Assembly (NCBI GenBank): GCA_021292165.1
Contig: CM037878.1
Location: 193,501,118-193,565,117, forward strand
Reading direction: 5' to 3'
Length of the DNA stretch: 64,000 bases
From: Shinisaurus crocodilurus
Lineage: Eukaryota; Chordata; Lepidosauria; Squamata; Shinisauridae
Below are positions 48,688 through 60,986 of this stretch, piece by piece (the stretch's first letter is position 1; each line of letters begins with the position of its first letter). The position numbers and the translations under genes were made by a program. The notes beneath the pieces are model-generated. The model was not told where the DNA came from and ran no database searches. It worked only from the letters and a program-made list of their open reading frames with translations.

Positions 48688-49395
48688 ACCCATGATGTAA
48701 GCCTTCACCTTTCACCTGCAGCCTGAAGCAGTGTGTGCCCCAGACACAGCTTCCCCACCATATGCTGATTCAGAGAACAAGGCCTTAAAGTCACCGACGG
48801 CAGTCCTTGAAAATCTCAACCTTTTGTAGTGCTTTTGCTACCCTGATACTTTTGTTTACTTCACAGGGGGTGGTTAAGCTACTTCTAAGCTTTTCACAGC
48901 CTTATTTCAAAGGATAATATATTAATTATATATTATAGTGAGCTCTTTCCAAGGAATAATGTTCTATGGATTGTAATGCGCACGCGTGCTCACACGCATT
49001 TCATTCCTAGCCCCACCAGGGGATTTGCATGACACATGCATTAACCATTCTTCTTTTCTTATTTTTGGTACACGTTCCATCCTCTAAGGCAGGGTTTGAC
49101 AACTGGTGGCATAGCGGTCAACCTGGATCTTTAAGCACAGCCATCTGCCTGTCCAGCTGCCTCCTGTGCCTGACACTGAACACCCCCACCCTACTCCAGG
49201 GACAGTGTGACTGCAGAAGAGGAAAGCAAGAGATGGCTGGGAGAAGGCAGGAAACACACATTTGGTATGTGTCCCAGAATTATCTGCACTGAGGAATTGG
49301 AGAAGCTTCCCCCCCCCCCACTTTGCACAGGGGAATTGGCAGGAATGGATACAATGCAGGAATGCACCCCTGCTTAAGTTGCTGCAGTGCAAGCA

Positions 49396-49920
49396 GACCA
49401 CCTCCCTAGGTAGTTGATTCCATTGTCTTATTGCTCTGACAGTCAGGAAATTTTTCCTGATGTTTAGGTGAAATCTAGGTTCCTGTAACTTGAGCCCATT
49501 ATTCCGTGTCCTGCAAACTGGGGTGAAGGAGAAGAGATCTTTGCCCTCCTCTGTGTGACATCCCTTCAAATACTGGAAGAGTGCGATCATATCTCCCCTC
49601 AGTCTCCTCTTCTGAAGGCTAAACATGCCCAGTTCTTTCAGTCTCTCCTCATAGGGCCTTGTTTCCAGTCCCTTTATCATCCTTGTTGCCCTCCTCTGAA
49701 CCCTCTCCAGTTTGTCTATGTCCTTCTTAAAGTGAGGTGCCCAGAACTGGACGCAGTACTCAAGATGAGGCCTAACCAGTGCCGAGTAAAGGGGAATTAT
49801 CACTTCCCGCGATTTGGAAGCTATACTTCTATTAATACAGCCCAAAATTGCATTTGCCTTCTTTGCAGCCACGTCGCATTGCTGGCTCATATTCAGTTTG
49901 TGATCTAACCCCTGACCTTG
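49396..49920 (-). mobile_element. CR1 LINE 3' coding fragment
   Basis: A continuous minus-strand frame contains [74 protein letters not shown] and [13 protein letters not shown], the C-terminal reverse-transcriptase region of CR1. It is open for about 175 codons, so relatively young. It lacks both the catalytic palm and the terminal 3' UTR, being cut on both sides. Confidence 0.94.
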
Positions 49921-50179
49921 CAGAAGGGGGAAGGATAATAGCTGGCAAAGTGCTGCATGAAGAACAAGGGAAGGCAGTGGTCTAGTGGCAAATGGCATGC
50001 AGAGCTTTTTTTCTTTATTCTGTTTGCTAGGCAATTATAGCCCCATGATCACAAGCCCCGTGATTCTCTGTCTGGAAATGACACTTTTAATGTCATTTCT
50101 GGTCAGAAAGGTGATGTCTTGTCTCTGTTAGAGATTTCTGCCAACACCTACCCCATCCCACATCCCCAAGGTTGTTGAG

Positions 50180-50206
50180 GTTGTTGTTGTTGTTGTTGTT
50201 GTTGTT
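50180..50206. repeat. (GTT)n microsatellite
   Basis: Nine GTT units in unassigned sequence between the CR1 fragment and the LINE tail at 50590. Confidence 0.93.
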
Positions 50207-50589
50207 TTTGCCTTGGGGAAGGGAGATAGAGTAGGAGCTGGTGGAAGGCTGGCACATTCATACCCTTCAAGCATTAAGTCAAAAACTCAGAGAGCTCCTC
50301 AAAGCTTTTGAAGTATTTGACTTTAATACTCGAATGCCCACAACATTCTCAAAATTCCACACTTGCCCACTGACCCAAACAGTTGGGGAAGCCCTGAGTT
50401 AGAGAAACATGCCAGCACCAGTCGCAGTGTCTAGGCCAAAGGACTAGAAATGTGGCATGACTACACAGTGATGTAAAAACTTACTAATTATATTTGGGTA
50501 AGGAATGGAACAACATGAATACTTTTGTTTTGAATTGTCAACGTTTATGGATTACTGGACAAATAAGGCATATTCCTCTTCTGATTTAA

Positions 50590-50665
50590 CACATTTATTT
50601 ATTATTTATTTATTACATTTCTATACCGCCTTTCTGCTAAGGCACCCAAAGCGGTTTACAATGTT
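50590..50665 (-). mobile_element. LINE/SINE 3' tail fragment
   Basis: (TTTA)n followed by cattt ctataccgcctttctgc and ggcacccaaagcggtttaca, the reverse of a LINE 3' end of the ctttgggtgcc...ggcggtatagaaatg type. To the right, 50720-50905 contains a GC-rich block with two similar units (ctctcaggcc ... ctggcctgggctt). Confidence 0.65.
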
Positions 50666-51189
50666 TAAATACTCAAACAAATGTTACACCCCACCCACCC
50701 CAAACCAAACATACACCAGTTCTCTCAGGCCAACTGAGGGTTTCTTCTGGAGCTGCTGGTACAATCTCCCTGGCCTGGGCTTTTCTTCTGCCTTCCCTCT
50801 GTAGCCCCAGGGAAGGTGGGGGAGGGGCTGCCCCAACAGCCCTCTCAGGCCGGTGATGGTCATTTCAGGAGCTGATGGCAGTTGCTCCCCTGGCCTGGGC
50901 TTAGAATGATTAGAATAGTCCATTCCAGAATGCCTGTCTGTTTTTGCTGTTTTATTTTTTCTGTATATTTTTATTTACTTATTAAGTTAAAATATTAATT
51001 CCTGTTCCATCCCAGGCACCAAAGTGTGTGTGTCTGTCTATCATAATCCTTATTGTATTGCCACTCTTTCGTTCTAGTGTCAAGTTCCAAGTTGAATCTA
51101 TCCTCAGATGTGAGTATCTTTGTGCTGCTTGCATATGTTTGCCTCCATTCAAACCTCTCTAGGATTATGATGCAGACACAGAACTGCAT

Positions 51190-52410
51190 GTGTGAATAGG
51201 GGTTGCCCTGTATACCTTAGCATGCTCTTAGAAGAGCAATTTTCTGAGATTGCACCCAAGATCTGGTAGCTCCAGTCCAAACACACATTATGTTTACTCA
51301 GGAAAGTCCACAGCTAAGAAGGCTCACAAAAGGGCAGGGTGATCATTTTGTGAACCAGTCACCCTTGATGACATTTTCCCTCAAGTTTAGACTACTGGAA
51401 CTGATTGGCAGTTGTGAGTAATTTCCTGTTAATTTCCTGTATCCCTATATACTTCTCTGTAATCTATTGATATGGTACAATCTGAGAAAGGACAGTAAGT
51501 TAAATAGATTGCTAGGTTTCCCAGTAAGGCTGCTCCTAGGTTACTATTCAAATAGCAAGCAGAGAAAGAGATTATGGCATTGTATTTTTCAGTGTCAGAA
51601 TATCCAGTCCTTTATCCTTTTCAATCTAGACTGATGAAAGAATAAAAATGATCAATTACAGAATGAAATCCAGTATTGCAAAAGTAGTGCCATAATAATA
51701 ATGGGTCTTTTCTTATGATATATTTCAGTACAAAACAGAAAAGAGAGAATACAGTAGAAATGCAAATTAATTAGATGAGCCTAGGCTTAAAATCCTGTCT
51801 TATTCCCCTACAGGAAAGGAAAACAGATAATAAGGGAAGAAGACAGAATTTTATTATTCATGGCAAGTCCCCGGTAAGAAAACATGCTGTCTCAGTGCTT
51901 TTCTGTAATAACAGAGCTAAACCTGTTAAAATGATTTGCTTGACAGCCCTTATCATCCAGCCAAACACATAAAATTTAAAAATGTCATCCAGTGCTTAAT
52001 TACATTTTTGCACATCAATGAGCTTTCAGAATTTTAACTCAATTCAGCATCTTTGTTCCAGAAGAAGAGGGACTCAGGAAACAAAAATAATATTCAGGAG
52101 AATATATCATCTTCTCTCCCACCACACACACATTATTCCATTTGTTGAAAGTTTTCAACAAGTAGTACTCAAAAGACAATTTCCTAAAACTATGATTAGG
52201 GAGGCAGCATCCAGTAAGGTTCTAATGCCACAATCCTTACCAAACTAACTAGAGAGTAAGCCCCAGTGAACATAGTATTGTCACTTCTTGCTTCTAAATG
52301 ATAAGTTTTCACCACCCAGCTGCAAAGCAAACCATGATGTACAGTACGTGTGTCAACCAGGATCTGAGAGAATTACCCATAAAGAAATCCTGCCTGATTT
52401 ATTTATTTAT
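51190..52410. other. Unassigned AT-rich sequence
   Basis: Traces of the gcaatcc/agtaagcccc foldback repeat at 51250-51320 and 52245-52290. No exon. Confidence 0.35.
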
Positions 52411-52414
52411 TCAC

Positions 52415-52563
52415 AACTGGGTGACTTTGGGCCAGTCACTGACTCTCAGCCTAACCTACCTCACAGGGTTGTTGTGAGGATAAAATGGAGAGGAGGAGGA
52501 GGAGAATTATGTAAGCCGCCTTGGGTTCCTTGCAAGAAGAAAGGCAGGGTATAAATATAATAA

Positions 52564-52593
<30 letters not shown>
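52415..52593 (+). mobile_element. 5'-truncated Sauria-type SINE
   Basis: Starts in the body at actgggtgactttgggccag, without the tRNA head, and runs through the gccgccttgggttccttgc tail into a long (AATA)n. The (AATA)n then abuts the 3' end of an L2-like LINE on the opposite strand. Confidence 0.9.
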
Positions 52594-52596
<3 letters not shown>

Positions 52597-53045
52597 GTTC
52601 CATATCTAAACAGATTCCAGAGCAGTGAACAATAAAAAGATAGAACAGATAAAAGAATAAAGCAATATGATAAAAAGCAGGATGTCAATAAAACCGTAGC
52701 TGTTTGGAAGGCTTCCTCCTGAAATAAAGATGTTTTCAGGAGGCAGCAAAAACAATGCAGTGTTGGTGCCTGCCTGACCTCCAGAGGCAGGGAGTTCCAC
52801 AGAAATGGGGCCGCTACACTGGACTCCAATCGGGCCACAGGACCATATAAAACCACCCGGGACAGGACATGCCATCTGATGACTTCAGTGAACAGGCAGG
52901 TTGGTAAGGGAGAAGGTGTTCTCTCTCAAGTATCCTGGTCCCAAGTTGTTTAGGGCTTTATATGCTAGTACCAAAACCTTAAACCTGGCCTGGTAGTGAA
53001 TAGGCAACCAGTGAAGTCCCCTCAGCAAAGGAGTTGGGTAAGTTT
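52594..53045 (-). mobile_element. L2-type LINE 3' coding fragment
   Basis: The minus strand translates, with one frame change, to LHWLPIHYQARFKVLVLAYK, ALNNLGPGYL and FLWNSLPLEVRQAPTL followed by LLKTSLF. These are the C-terminal phrases of L2/Jockey-group reverse transcriptases. It is 5'-truncated and not functional. Confidence 0.88.
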
Positions 53046-53184
53046 TGTAAGTCTGATGGGTATTGTACTGGGGCTGGGGGCTTTACTGGCACTCAGGGCT
53101 CTACCCAGGAGTGCTGCCAAACCTGGTGTCAGCCCTGACTCAAACTAAATTTAGTGAATCTAACATATATTTTCATAGTTTCTA

Positions 53185-53330
53185 TTTATTTATTTATTTA
53201 TTTATTTATTTTATTTCATTTTTATACCATCCAATAGCCGTAGCTCTCTGGGTGGTTTACAACAATTAACAAGACAGTCCCTGCCCGCAGGCTTACAATG
53301 TAAAAAGACACGACACACAAGGAAAAAGGA
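53185..53330 (-). mobile_element. LINE 3' tail (same family as 33226-33356)
   Basis: (TTTA)n, then catttttataccatccaata, gctctctgggtggtttacaa, cagtccctgcccgcaggctt and aaaagacacgacacac. It is the reverse complement of the tail at 33226 with about 90% similarity by eye. Confidence 0.8.
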
Positions 53331-53596
53331 ATGGGGAGGGAAGAAGACAAACACAGCAGCCACGTTTGCTAATGTATGGTGTATGCAATTCAAAACAGCA
53401 GTACACAGAAGCACAGGAATAATAACAAGTGCATAGTTGTCATGAGAGCAGATAAGAGAAAATAGTTGGATCAATGTGCCTTTTACATTTTAACTCCTGA
53501 ATCCCGGACCCCAGAAATGGCTAACGCCATTTCTTGGAGCTATGGTGCTCCCTAAAGTTGTCACCTAATTTTTATGCTGCGGCTGCTATTCTTATT

Positions 53597-53631
53597 ACTA
53601 CTACAACTACTACTACTACTACTACTACTAC

Positions 53632-53665
<34 letters not shown>

Positions 53666-53706
53666 TCTACTACTACTACTACTACTACAACTACTACTAC
53701 TACTAA
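53597..53706. repeat. Compound trinucleotide repeat, symmetrical (ACT)n-(ATT)n-(ACT)n
   Basis: An (ATT)n core of about 36 bases flanked on each side by (ACT)n or (TAC)n blocks. It produces meaningless poly-Thr, poly-Ile, poly-Val and poly-Ser frames. Confidence 0.97.
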
Positions 53707-53779
53707 AACAAAAAGGTCCACAATATCTCTGATTGTTCCCACAGATATATTCACATGCTGAACCATAATTCATTAACTG

Positions 53780-54100
53780 AGTTCTCCATGGGCACTCCAC
53801 ACTGACACCTATTCCTACGATTTCTCAAAAGGCAGGGCAAGGTATCGCACAAATGGGGCCTCTGACTGGGTTTGGAGGACACAACATGCAAATGATGATA
53901 ACAGACAACAGTTACTTGTGTCGTTTGAACCCAGGTCATTGTGAGTCACAATGGTCTGTTTTGTCCTCAGAAACAACGATAAAAAACAATGGTTTCTTCT
54001 AGGGTTTGTTCTTACAACTATTGTTTGTTGTGTCATCTGAACCAGGGAGAGCTCTTTTATCATTGGTGGTTCAAGAATCCTACAGAGTCACATGACAAGA
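53780..54100. other. Possible decayed MITE
   Basis: gtcgtttgaacccaggtcat and gttgtgtcatctgaaccagg resemble inverted halves of a lizard foldback repeat. A similar phrase occurs near 55735-55795 (gttgtgccatgagaaccca). No TSD seen. Confidence 0.35.
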
Positions 54101-54427
54101 GCAGCAAAACAGGCAGCCACCCCAGTCATCCAATTTCTATATCCGATGTCTGCCCAGCAACACACACATTGCTGCTTGCTTCACTTTTAATTGTAGGATG
54201 CTTTTTACTTTTACAATCAGAATACCAAAAACTGTATTTTACTTTCAAAATAAAGTATGCTTTTAATAGAAGAAGAGTAGATTACAATCAGGGAACTTTA
54301 GGGAGGGGGTAGATGGGTCGTAAGCAGAGGGCTGGAAAAATGAAGTCAAGGCTAAACTCTGGCTGCAGGAGCAAGAAAAGCTTTGGGGTAGGGAAGGTGT
54401 GGAAAAGATCTAGTTCAGACTTGTAAC

Positions 54428-54678
54428 TAGGGATGTTACCGTTTGGCTTGCGCGGGCTGAGTGGGGCCGAATTTGGCCCCGCCTGCACGAGGCTCGCGCA
54501 GACCTACCTTCGGGTGTCCTGTGGCTCCTTGGCTTGGCTCTCCGTGGAGAGCCGGCCATGCCGCCCATGCTGGTCCCATCGCGTCACTTCCGGCGCGGTG
54601 GAAGTGACACGACGGGACCCTGCTCCGGCGCGCTGGACCCCCATGCTGTGTTTTTGGACCCCCGCGCTATGTGTCAGA
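54428..54678. mobile_element. GC-rich TAGGGATGT element
   Basis: Starts TAGGGATGTTACC, immediately after cttgtaac (54420-54427). The same 8 bases follow the right limit (54679-54686), and the repeat extends upstream to 13 bp (tcagacttgtaac). Contains cgcgtcacttccggcgcggt and ggaagtgac, matching 23806-23850. The right terminus does not mirror the left, so it may be deleted there. Confidence 0.7.
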
Positions 54679-54839
54679 CTTGTAACACAGGTGGGAGGCA
54701 GGATAGATGGGAGAAGTGCTAGAGATAGCAGGTTCTCTGCCATGCGTGGATGCGAGGGGTGGGAAGAAGTAAAAGAAGTGCAGTGCTAAGCAGAGCTAGG
54801 CATGGAGGTGTAAATAACCTTCACCTGCCTCCTAGCCAA

Positions 54840-55100
54840 GATGGGAGCAAAGGCGGGAGGGAGGGGGGAGAGCGAGAGCGGCTTTGGTGCCAGGCAGCAC
54901 AGAGAGGGAGGGGGGCAAGGATCAAAAGCCGCTGCATGGACAAGGGGCGCCTTGCAGTATGGGGGAAGGTGTATAACACACAAGCATAATTCGTTCCGGA
55001 ACCGTGCTTGTAATCCAAAACACTCTTATATCAAAGCGAGTCTCTGGCGGGCGTGAGCGGGGCCGATTTCGGCCCGCTACGTCCGCTCGAGGTGAGTGGT
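54840..55100. other. GC-rich sequence around a mariner-like MITE
   Basis: 54840-54950 is purine-rich (ggcgggagggaggggggaga type). 55037-55095 is CpG-rich (ggcgggcgtgagcggggccg, cggcccgctacgtccgctcg) and resembles the start of the GC-rich element at 54435-54490. It probably represents another insertion. Confidence 0.5.
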
Positions 55101-55226
55101 TACATGCCTACACTACTTGTCTTGCAAGACCTTGCTTGTTTATCAAGTCACATTTTTTCAAAAAAAATTGCTTGTCTTGCAAAACGCTCTCAGACCAAGT
55201 TACTTGCAATCCAAGGTATTACTGTA
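54981..55226. mobile_element. MITE of mariner-like type, interrupted
   Basis: Left part attcgttccggaaccgtgct then tgtaatccaaaacactctta equals 23329-23373. Right part cttgtcttgcaaaacgctct ends caatccaaggtattactgta, the inverse of the start of the other copy. GC-rich sequence (55037-55095) lies between the halves. Confidence 0.65.
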
Positions 55227-55229
55227 TTA

Positions 55230-57750
55230 ATAATCATCACCTGTGTAGTAGACCAGGTGGGAAGAAAGGAGGGAGGGAGAAGGGGGAGCGTAAAAGGTGT
55301 TCGTGATGGGTGGCGAGGTTGGCAGTGGTGGCTGGGTTTAGGAGAAAGCCAAGCCTAAGTTCATACTAGAAGTGCCAGGAACAGGATGTGGGTGGGTGGG
55401 GAAATGCTTCTCTGCAGTGATGGAAACAGCCAGGCGATAGCAGGAAAAATGACAGATGGGGAAGCACAAGGCAACATACACAGCAATCATTTTTTCCCAA
55501 TGGGAACAGACAACAAAGGGGATATCGATCAGCTACAGGGTGGTAGAGAAAGGGTTAAAGATTCCTGCAGCAGGAGGGAGAGGGGAGCACTCAGCGGACC
55601 AATCACGAACAGGCTGCCTACATAGAGAGGGAGCGATGGCCCCTGGAATGCATGCCTGGAGGTGGAGGGAGGGCTGAGTGGGAACAAAAGCAAGATAATG
55701 ACCAGAAACAATGATCCTCTGTCAGAACCATCATTGTACGTTACCACCAATCATGGTAACTTACAAGGATAACTTGTTGTGCCATGAGAACCCACCCGCT
55801 GTCTGAGGAGGGAATGGCACGGAGTGATGCTGTTACATGATCTATTTTCCATGTTGGAAGAAAGTGAGCATGCTGCTCTTTTCCCATGTGAAGGCTGGCC
55901 ATGCGTCTGACTCTGAACTGGGGCAACAAATGTTCTTTTTTGTTTACTTGGCAGTGGTGCAGCCTAGGAGTTGTGTTAGACTATGGTACCTATGGCTGAG
56001 ATTAGGAGCACAAAAAGTGCAGCCCCCCAAGCCCTACCTGACAGCCCCTCGATCTGCCACCAGTGAAAAATGGGAGTGGGGAGTGGGAAAACACTCTAGG
56101 AGGTTTGGAAGTTCCTATCCTGCCTAGTCTCTGGGATGCTCTAGGAATGAGGTTCCTGCTATATGGCACGAACCACAGAGCCTGTTCCTAGCTTAGGGCA
56201 TTTCCCCTTCTTTTTGGGGTGGCTAGGGTGGGGAGGAGGCTTAGGACCTTGATGCTGTTGCTGCAGGACTAAGATCTGTTGCTGCTGGGTGAGTGTAAAT
56301 GCAGAGGGTGTGAATGTCAGAAGGGTGTTTGTGAGTATTAGAAGGGTGTTGGTGCGTGTGTCTTGGGTCCCCACCGCCCGAGCCGACACATGATGCTGCA
56401 TTTGGGGCTGGAAAAGTTGTGTAGCCCTGGATTAGACCAGATCAATGATTTGCTCTGTTTTGATTTGTTGCACAACAGTACATAATAAGGATTGGGAAAA
56501 ATATATTATACCTGGAAGTCTATTTTAGCTACCAGTCAGCATCCGCACTAGTAATACATTACAATTATGCAAATGAAAAAAATGCTGCCATTTTCTACTA
56601 AGCTTAAAATGAAATGTATTATTTGTAAACAAGATCCCTGAGCTCCTCTCCCACAAAAGGTTAGCATCTCCCCCCCCCCCCCAATATTATTTTTATCTGA
56701 ATAATGGCCACTGGTCAGAAAATGATCACACAAAATATTATCTTTTCTGGTGACCTTTAAATAATCTCTGAGGCTGACAATTTTTCACCTTCGGTACTAA
56801 CTTCCCTGGCTCTGTCAGACCTTTATGTTATTTTCAAAGCATTGCTGTATATTCTATTTTCCCTGAAGCAGAGTCATTTTTCACTTCACCGGGTTATCAG
56901 TTCATTTTCACCATCTCTAACAGCAGCCTTTGCTCAAGTACTACTTTTAGTTCTCTGCAAAAATATTATCTTAGGGTAATGCTGCTTTTCTCCCAGTGTA
57001 AACAGTCAACATGTTTCATTGTTTGTAAGTTTAGATAAAAATCCAAACTTTCCTTGCATAGACAACTGGGGAACTATTAGATGCCAAGTTCAAAGTTCAA
57101 AGCCTACCATGGGCAAGGAAAAGGGTGGCCATCCGTAGCCTCTGGTCATGTGGTGAATCACCCACACTACCGTTACGTCTGATATGCACTCATCTACAGT
57201 AGTGTAGTAGCCATTTCCTGGTACAACCACGTGCTACTCTGGATAAATATATACGATAAATATATACGAAGGAACCATATGGAAAGGGCAAATGATGGAA
57301 TTCCTTTACACACACATATGTGATGGAAATTACCTCCACTGTCTAGATTTCTTTATTTAAGTGTTGGTCAACTTAACTTGATGGCTCCAGATTTCTAAGT
57401 TCAAAAGCCTCATTCCCAAACAACTAACTTGCTAGTATATGTGAGACTGTTTAATGCCCTTGTAGATTCTCTTGATCACTTAGACAAAATATACATGCTG
57501 TCCCTTCATCCATATGAGTTTTGAAATTTTTATTTGCCTAGCCTTCTTTGATTGGCTAGTTCTCAGCCTCCATCCTTATTAGTCAAAGAGTCTCATCCAT
57601 TAATCCTGATAGGATAATCATGCAAGTTTCCAAAGGAGTCAATCGGTAGATACAGTTGTTTGTTGCCTTTTTCCTTCCAGATGCAGCACACATGACTTCC
57701 TGGAACTGTCCAAAACCTTAGTAACTTGTAGCTGACTCCCTTTTGCAACA
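55230..57750. other. Unassigned sequence
   Basis: Purine-rich and GC-richer up to about 56430, AT-rich afterwards. A possible hAT-like start (cagtggtgcagcctagg, 55952) has no convincing partner. A C run lies at 56672-56683. No exon found. Confidence 0.4.
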
Positions 57751-57753
57751 TCT

Positions 57754-57900
57754 TACATAAAAACATAAGAAGAGCCATGCTGGATCAGACCAAGCTCCAC
57801 CTATTTCAGCAGTCTGTTCACACAGTGGCCAACCAGCTACCCGTGTGAAATCCACATGTAGAACATGAGTGCAACAGCACTCTCCTGCCTGAGAACCAAG
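57754..57900 (-). mobile_element. CR1 3'-end fragment
   Basis: Begins acataagaagagccatgctg gatcagacc in plus orientation, the reverse of the CR1 3' terminus seen at 30410-30470. It continues with cagtggccaaccagct and catgagtgcaacagcac, matching 30330-30400 in reverse. Confidence 0.92.
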
Positions 57901-57904
57901 GGCC

Positions 57905-59035
57905 TCTGAAACCATCTATATCTTTAGGTACCATGTCAGGTATAACACAATGGCCATGCAGTGTAGAAAGGCATTTATCAGTTACATTTTTTGCCAGTTT
58001 TAGAAATATTTTATTCCATTACATTTAAACGTATTTTTAAAATAAATAAATAAATTGAGGCCTGCTTCTTAATTACAATTATTCACCTCTACCATTATTG
58101 GCAAAAAACACATTTTCTTTGACAGGTACATATTAACTTTGTACAAAGTGTTATTATTAACCTTTCCTTCAGTTAAGCAGAATTCAAAGAACACCATTAA
58201 CAGTCAATAAATGGAAGCTCAGGGTTCAAGATTTATGGAATGAACTAAGTCTTGTGAACCACCTCGAGACCCACCAAAACAAACACAGTCCACCACCCAA
58301 CTATGGCAGCCCAACAATGCCTTAATAAATTTCTCTGCTAGTTTGCTGCCTGGCACTGCACTGCACTGCACAAAGGGGTTGTCAACCACCTGGCAAGCCA
58401 TAATACATGGCTCATGGACTGGGTGGATTGTGACTTCTATAGTCCTAAACTAAAAACATTTAAGTCATGGATAATTTTTTAAAAAATCTGGCATTGTTTT
58501 TCTATGCTATTTAGTGCTTTTTTCTTGACTGTTCCCTAGTGTCCTTTCGGATTCCTTATAATCTAACGAAGGTTTATAACATTTTCCCCCTTGGCTTGCC
58601 CTGTAACAAAATGCTGTAGGCAATAATATTTATTTTCTTTATTGCTCAGTGTCACTAAATCTAATAGCCCATAGCAGTTGGCTGAAACTAGGCAGTGGAC
58701 GAGAATAACACTTCCATTAATCTTCAAAGCCAGTATGAACAAAGTGTAGTATGACTCATAGGAGCTCGAATGGTACAATATGGCTCTGATACAGAGAGGT
58801 CGAGTGTAGACACAGAACCCCCCATGTCTGTAAGCTTCCCTGTGTGTCTGTGTTGTTTGGGGGCAGCTATGATCATGCAATGGAATTCATGTGCAAAGGT
58901 GCCCTATATACAGAAGTGAGTGGGCAACATTTTGAATGGAAATCTGTGTGCATCAGTTCTTCTGTATTATATCTACTTTATTGTTAGTCTTTTCACATAG
59001 GTATGTCACATATCCTTGGACATACACATGTGGCA
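57905..59035. other. Unassigned AT-rich sequence
   Basis: (AATA)n near 58042-58055. No exon or other element recognised. Confidence 0.35.
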
Positions 59036-59039
59036 TATC

Positions 59040-59215
59040 ACATGTGTATATCCAAGGAGCTCAGGGCCAAATGCATGATGATTATCTCATTTTAAACTTA
59101 CAACGCTTTTGTGAAATAAGTGCAGCTGAAAAACTAGCTAACAGTGACCCAATAAGTAGCAGGAATTTGAACCCAGGTCTCCCCAATCCAAGTCTATCCA
59201 ACAAATTAGACTCAC
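59040..59215 (-). mobile_element. MIR-like ancient SINE
   Basis: In plus orientation: tgattatctcattttaaact, tacaacgcttttgtgaaata, then gctgaaaaactagctaacag and aatttgaacccaggtct. This is the reverse of the MIR core and B-box region, highly diverged. Confidence 0.6.
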
Positions 59216-59219
59216 ATGG

Positions 59220-60095
59220 ACTACTGTATGGACAAAATGTTAAGAGAGTACACAGTGTCCAGGAGGGACAGGAATGTGCCAGACACAACCCAATTAAAGT
59301 TTATTATACAGTCACAGATCCGTTCACAGACACAACTACTAATAACACTTTCCTCTGAATCAAACAGAAAACAAGGCTTTTAAGCACCATTCAGTCAGAA
59401 TGCAGATGAGCTACAGAAAAGCAATATAGCCACAGAGATAAGTGCAATAAAGACTGATTGTTCTGATTGGTTTTCCTTGAATTACCATCCTCTAAATGCC
59501 AAGACAATATTCTTTTATGGCACAATCAAAACAAATTGGTGACAGAGAAATTAAGTATACTTGGTAGCTATAAACAGACATCTCAGTATATTTAGCAGTC
59601 AGTAAAGGTGCATTGGCTAATAATACAGTACAAGGCCTTGGGTCCAAATGCTTTTCTTGCATAAATGTGCCTTTTTCTTCATCAAACAATGAGAAAAACT
59701 ATTAAGCTTTATGGAATCCATTGCTAAGTTGTATCTATTGGTACACACCTGGCATATAAACTAAGAGGGTCTAATTCAACTGATTGCTGGGATTACAGAA
59801 CGGAAGGTAAAGTGTGAGTTCGGTTCTTAATGAAGGACATGAAATGGATGAACAACAAGATCAATGGGGGGCGGGGGAAACCAAGAATATAAAACTGCAT
59901 GCCTCTATGGCATTAGGTGAGCAGCTTATGGTATCCAACAGAAAGACTGTAGCACTAGTATCAAGCAACAAGTCATCTTCTTGCACCACTGCTAGGATCA
60001 GTCCATATGGAACCACTGAATTATATGTTCTTGTGAAAGTTAAATTCTATAGCAAAACAACCAAAGTGTGATCTTTGATGCAACTGTTTTTACTT
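59220..60095. other. Unassigned sequence
   Basis: Nothing recognised between the MIR-like element and the TSD of the solo LTR. Confidence 0.35.
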
Positions 60096-60101
60096 AATTA
60101 T

Positions 60102-60121
60102 TGTGGAGCTTTTGGGGGTTC

Positions 60122-60157
<36 letters not shown>

Positions 60158-60978
60158 CTCCTCATGTGTAAACCAAGTGGGGCCAGTTGAGGGGGCTGGG
60201 AGGAAACGAAAGCCTCGGATGGAATGAATGGCACCTAGATGCCTGGAGAAGCTGGCCTAGGGCTTTCATATGTAAATAGTTCAAGCCATGAGTCATGAGT
60301 TCCCTTCCCCCTGCCTGGCCAGGTGAAGTGCATTATGATTAGCTAAGAGGCAGCAGAGCTACAGGGAGGAGGGGAGGGGGGGAAGGTATATTTCCCAAAG
60401 CGTGGGTTTTGGTCTTTGTTCTACCCGGCTGTGGTAATGGCGGTAAGCCAAGGACCCCAGGCAGCTCCTGGTGAAATTAGCTGGATTGAGGGCTCTGGTA
60501 AAGGCAAGCCTTGTGGGAGTTTTACCCATCTCGGACCTTCGGGTAGGTGTGGTAATCTCCCTCGGGCAGCGAGGCTGTGCTGGATTTAACCCTTGAAGAG
60601 AACACCCTCAGGTAACAGGTGTATGCCTGAGAGATATTAAGGAATCAGGTTTTATTGTTTTGCAGCTTTACTGTGTACTAAAGTGTCTCTCTCTTTATTT
60701 TGTGTGCTTCTCTCATTTCCCTAATCTTGTTGTAAAATGCTACCAGAATAAACCTTGTCCTGGTTTTACCCCACATGGTGTTTGTGGATTGCTCTGTGGC
60801 TTCAGTAACTAAATCCAGGTTACAGAATTAAAGGCGAGTCCCTCAACAGAGATCCAAGCAGGATTGCAGACAGCTGAGGCTGGCAATCTGGTACCTTGAG
60901 ATCTCTGGGGGTCTTGGTACCTTTGGAGTAGGAAAGGGTGGGGGTGTGGTGGGCCAGCCAGCCCCCCCTTCCTCCACA
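60102..60978 (+). mobile_element. Complete solo LTR with 5-bp target-site duplication
   Basis: Seen: the element begins TGTGGAGC and ends CCTCCACA, giving 7-bp inverted termini with TG...CA ends. It is flanked by ATTAT on both sides (60097-60101 and 60979-60983). It contains a TATA-like motif near 60387 and AATAAA at 60747-60752, followed by a GT-rich stretch, the usual U3-R-U5 order. Length is 877 bp. No internal gag/pol region is attached, so it is a solo LTR left by recombination between the two LTRs of a provirus. Five-base duplications fit Gypsy-type and some endogenous retroviral integrases; I cannot assign the class from the LTR alone. The sequence is otherwise clean, suggesting moderate age. 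Confidence 0.93.
60747..60752 (+). promoter_or_regulatory. LTR polyadenylation signal AATAAA
   Basis: A canonical hexamer followed within 15-20 bases by a GT/T-rich stretch, placed as expected for the R region of the LTR. The same signal is present on the minus strand of the left-edge LTR at 210-215. Confidence 0.7.
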
Positions 60979-60986
60979 ATTATATT

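Noticed and set aside
53534..53800. Poly-Thr, poly-Ile, poly-Val and poly-Ser frames
   Set aside because: Translation of a triplet microsatellite.
55952..56426. Possible hAT element from cagtggtgcagcc to gtagccctg
   Set aside because: Termini match only weakly and no target-site duplication was found.
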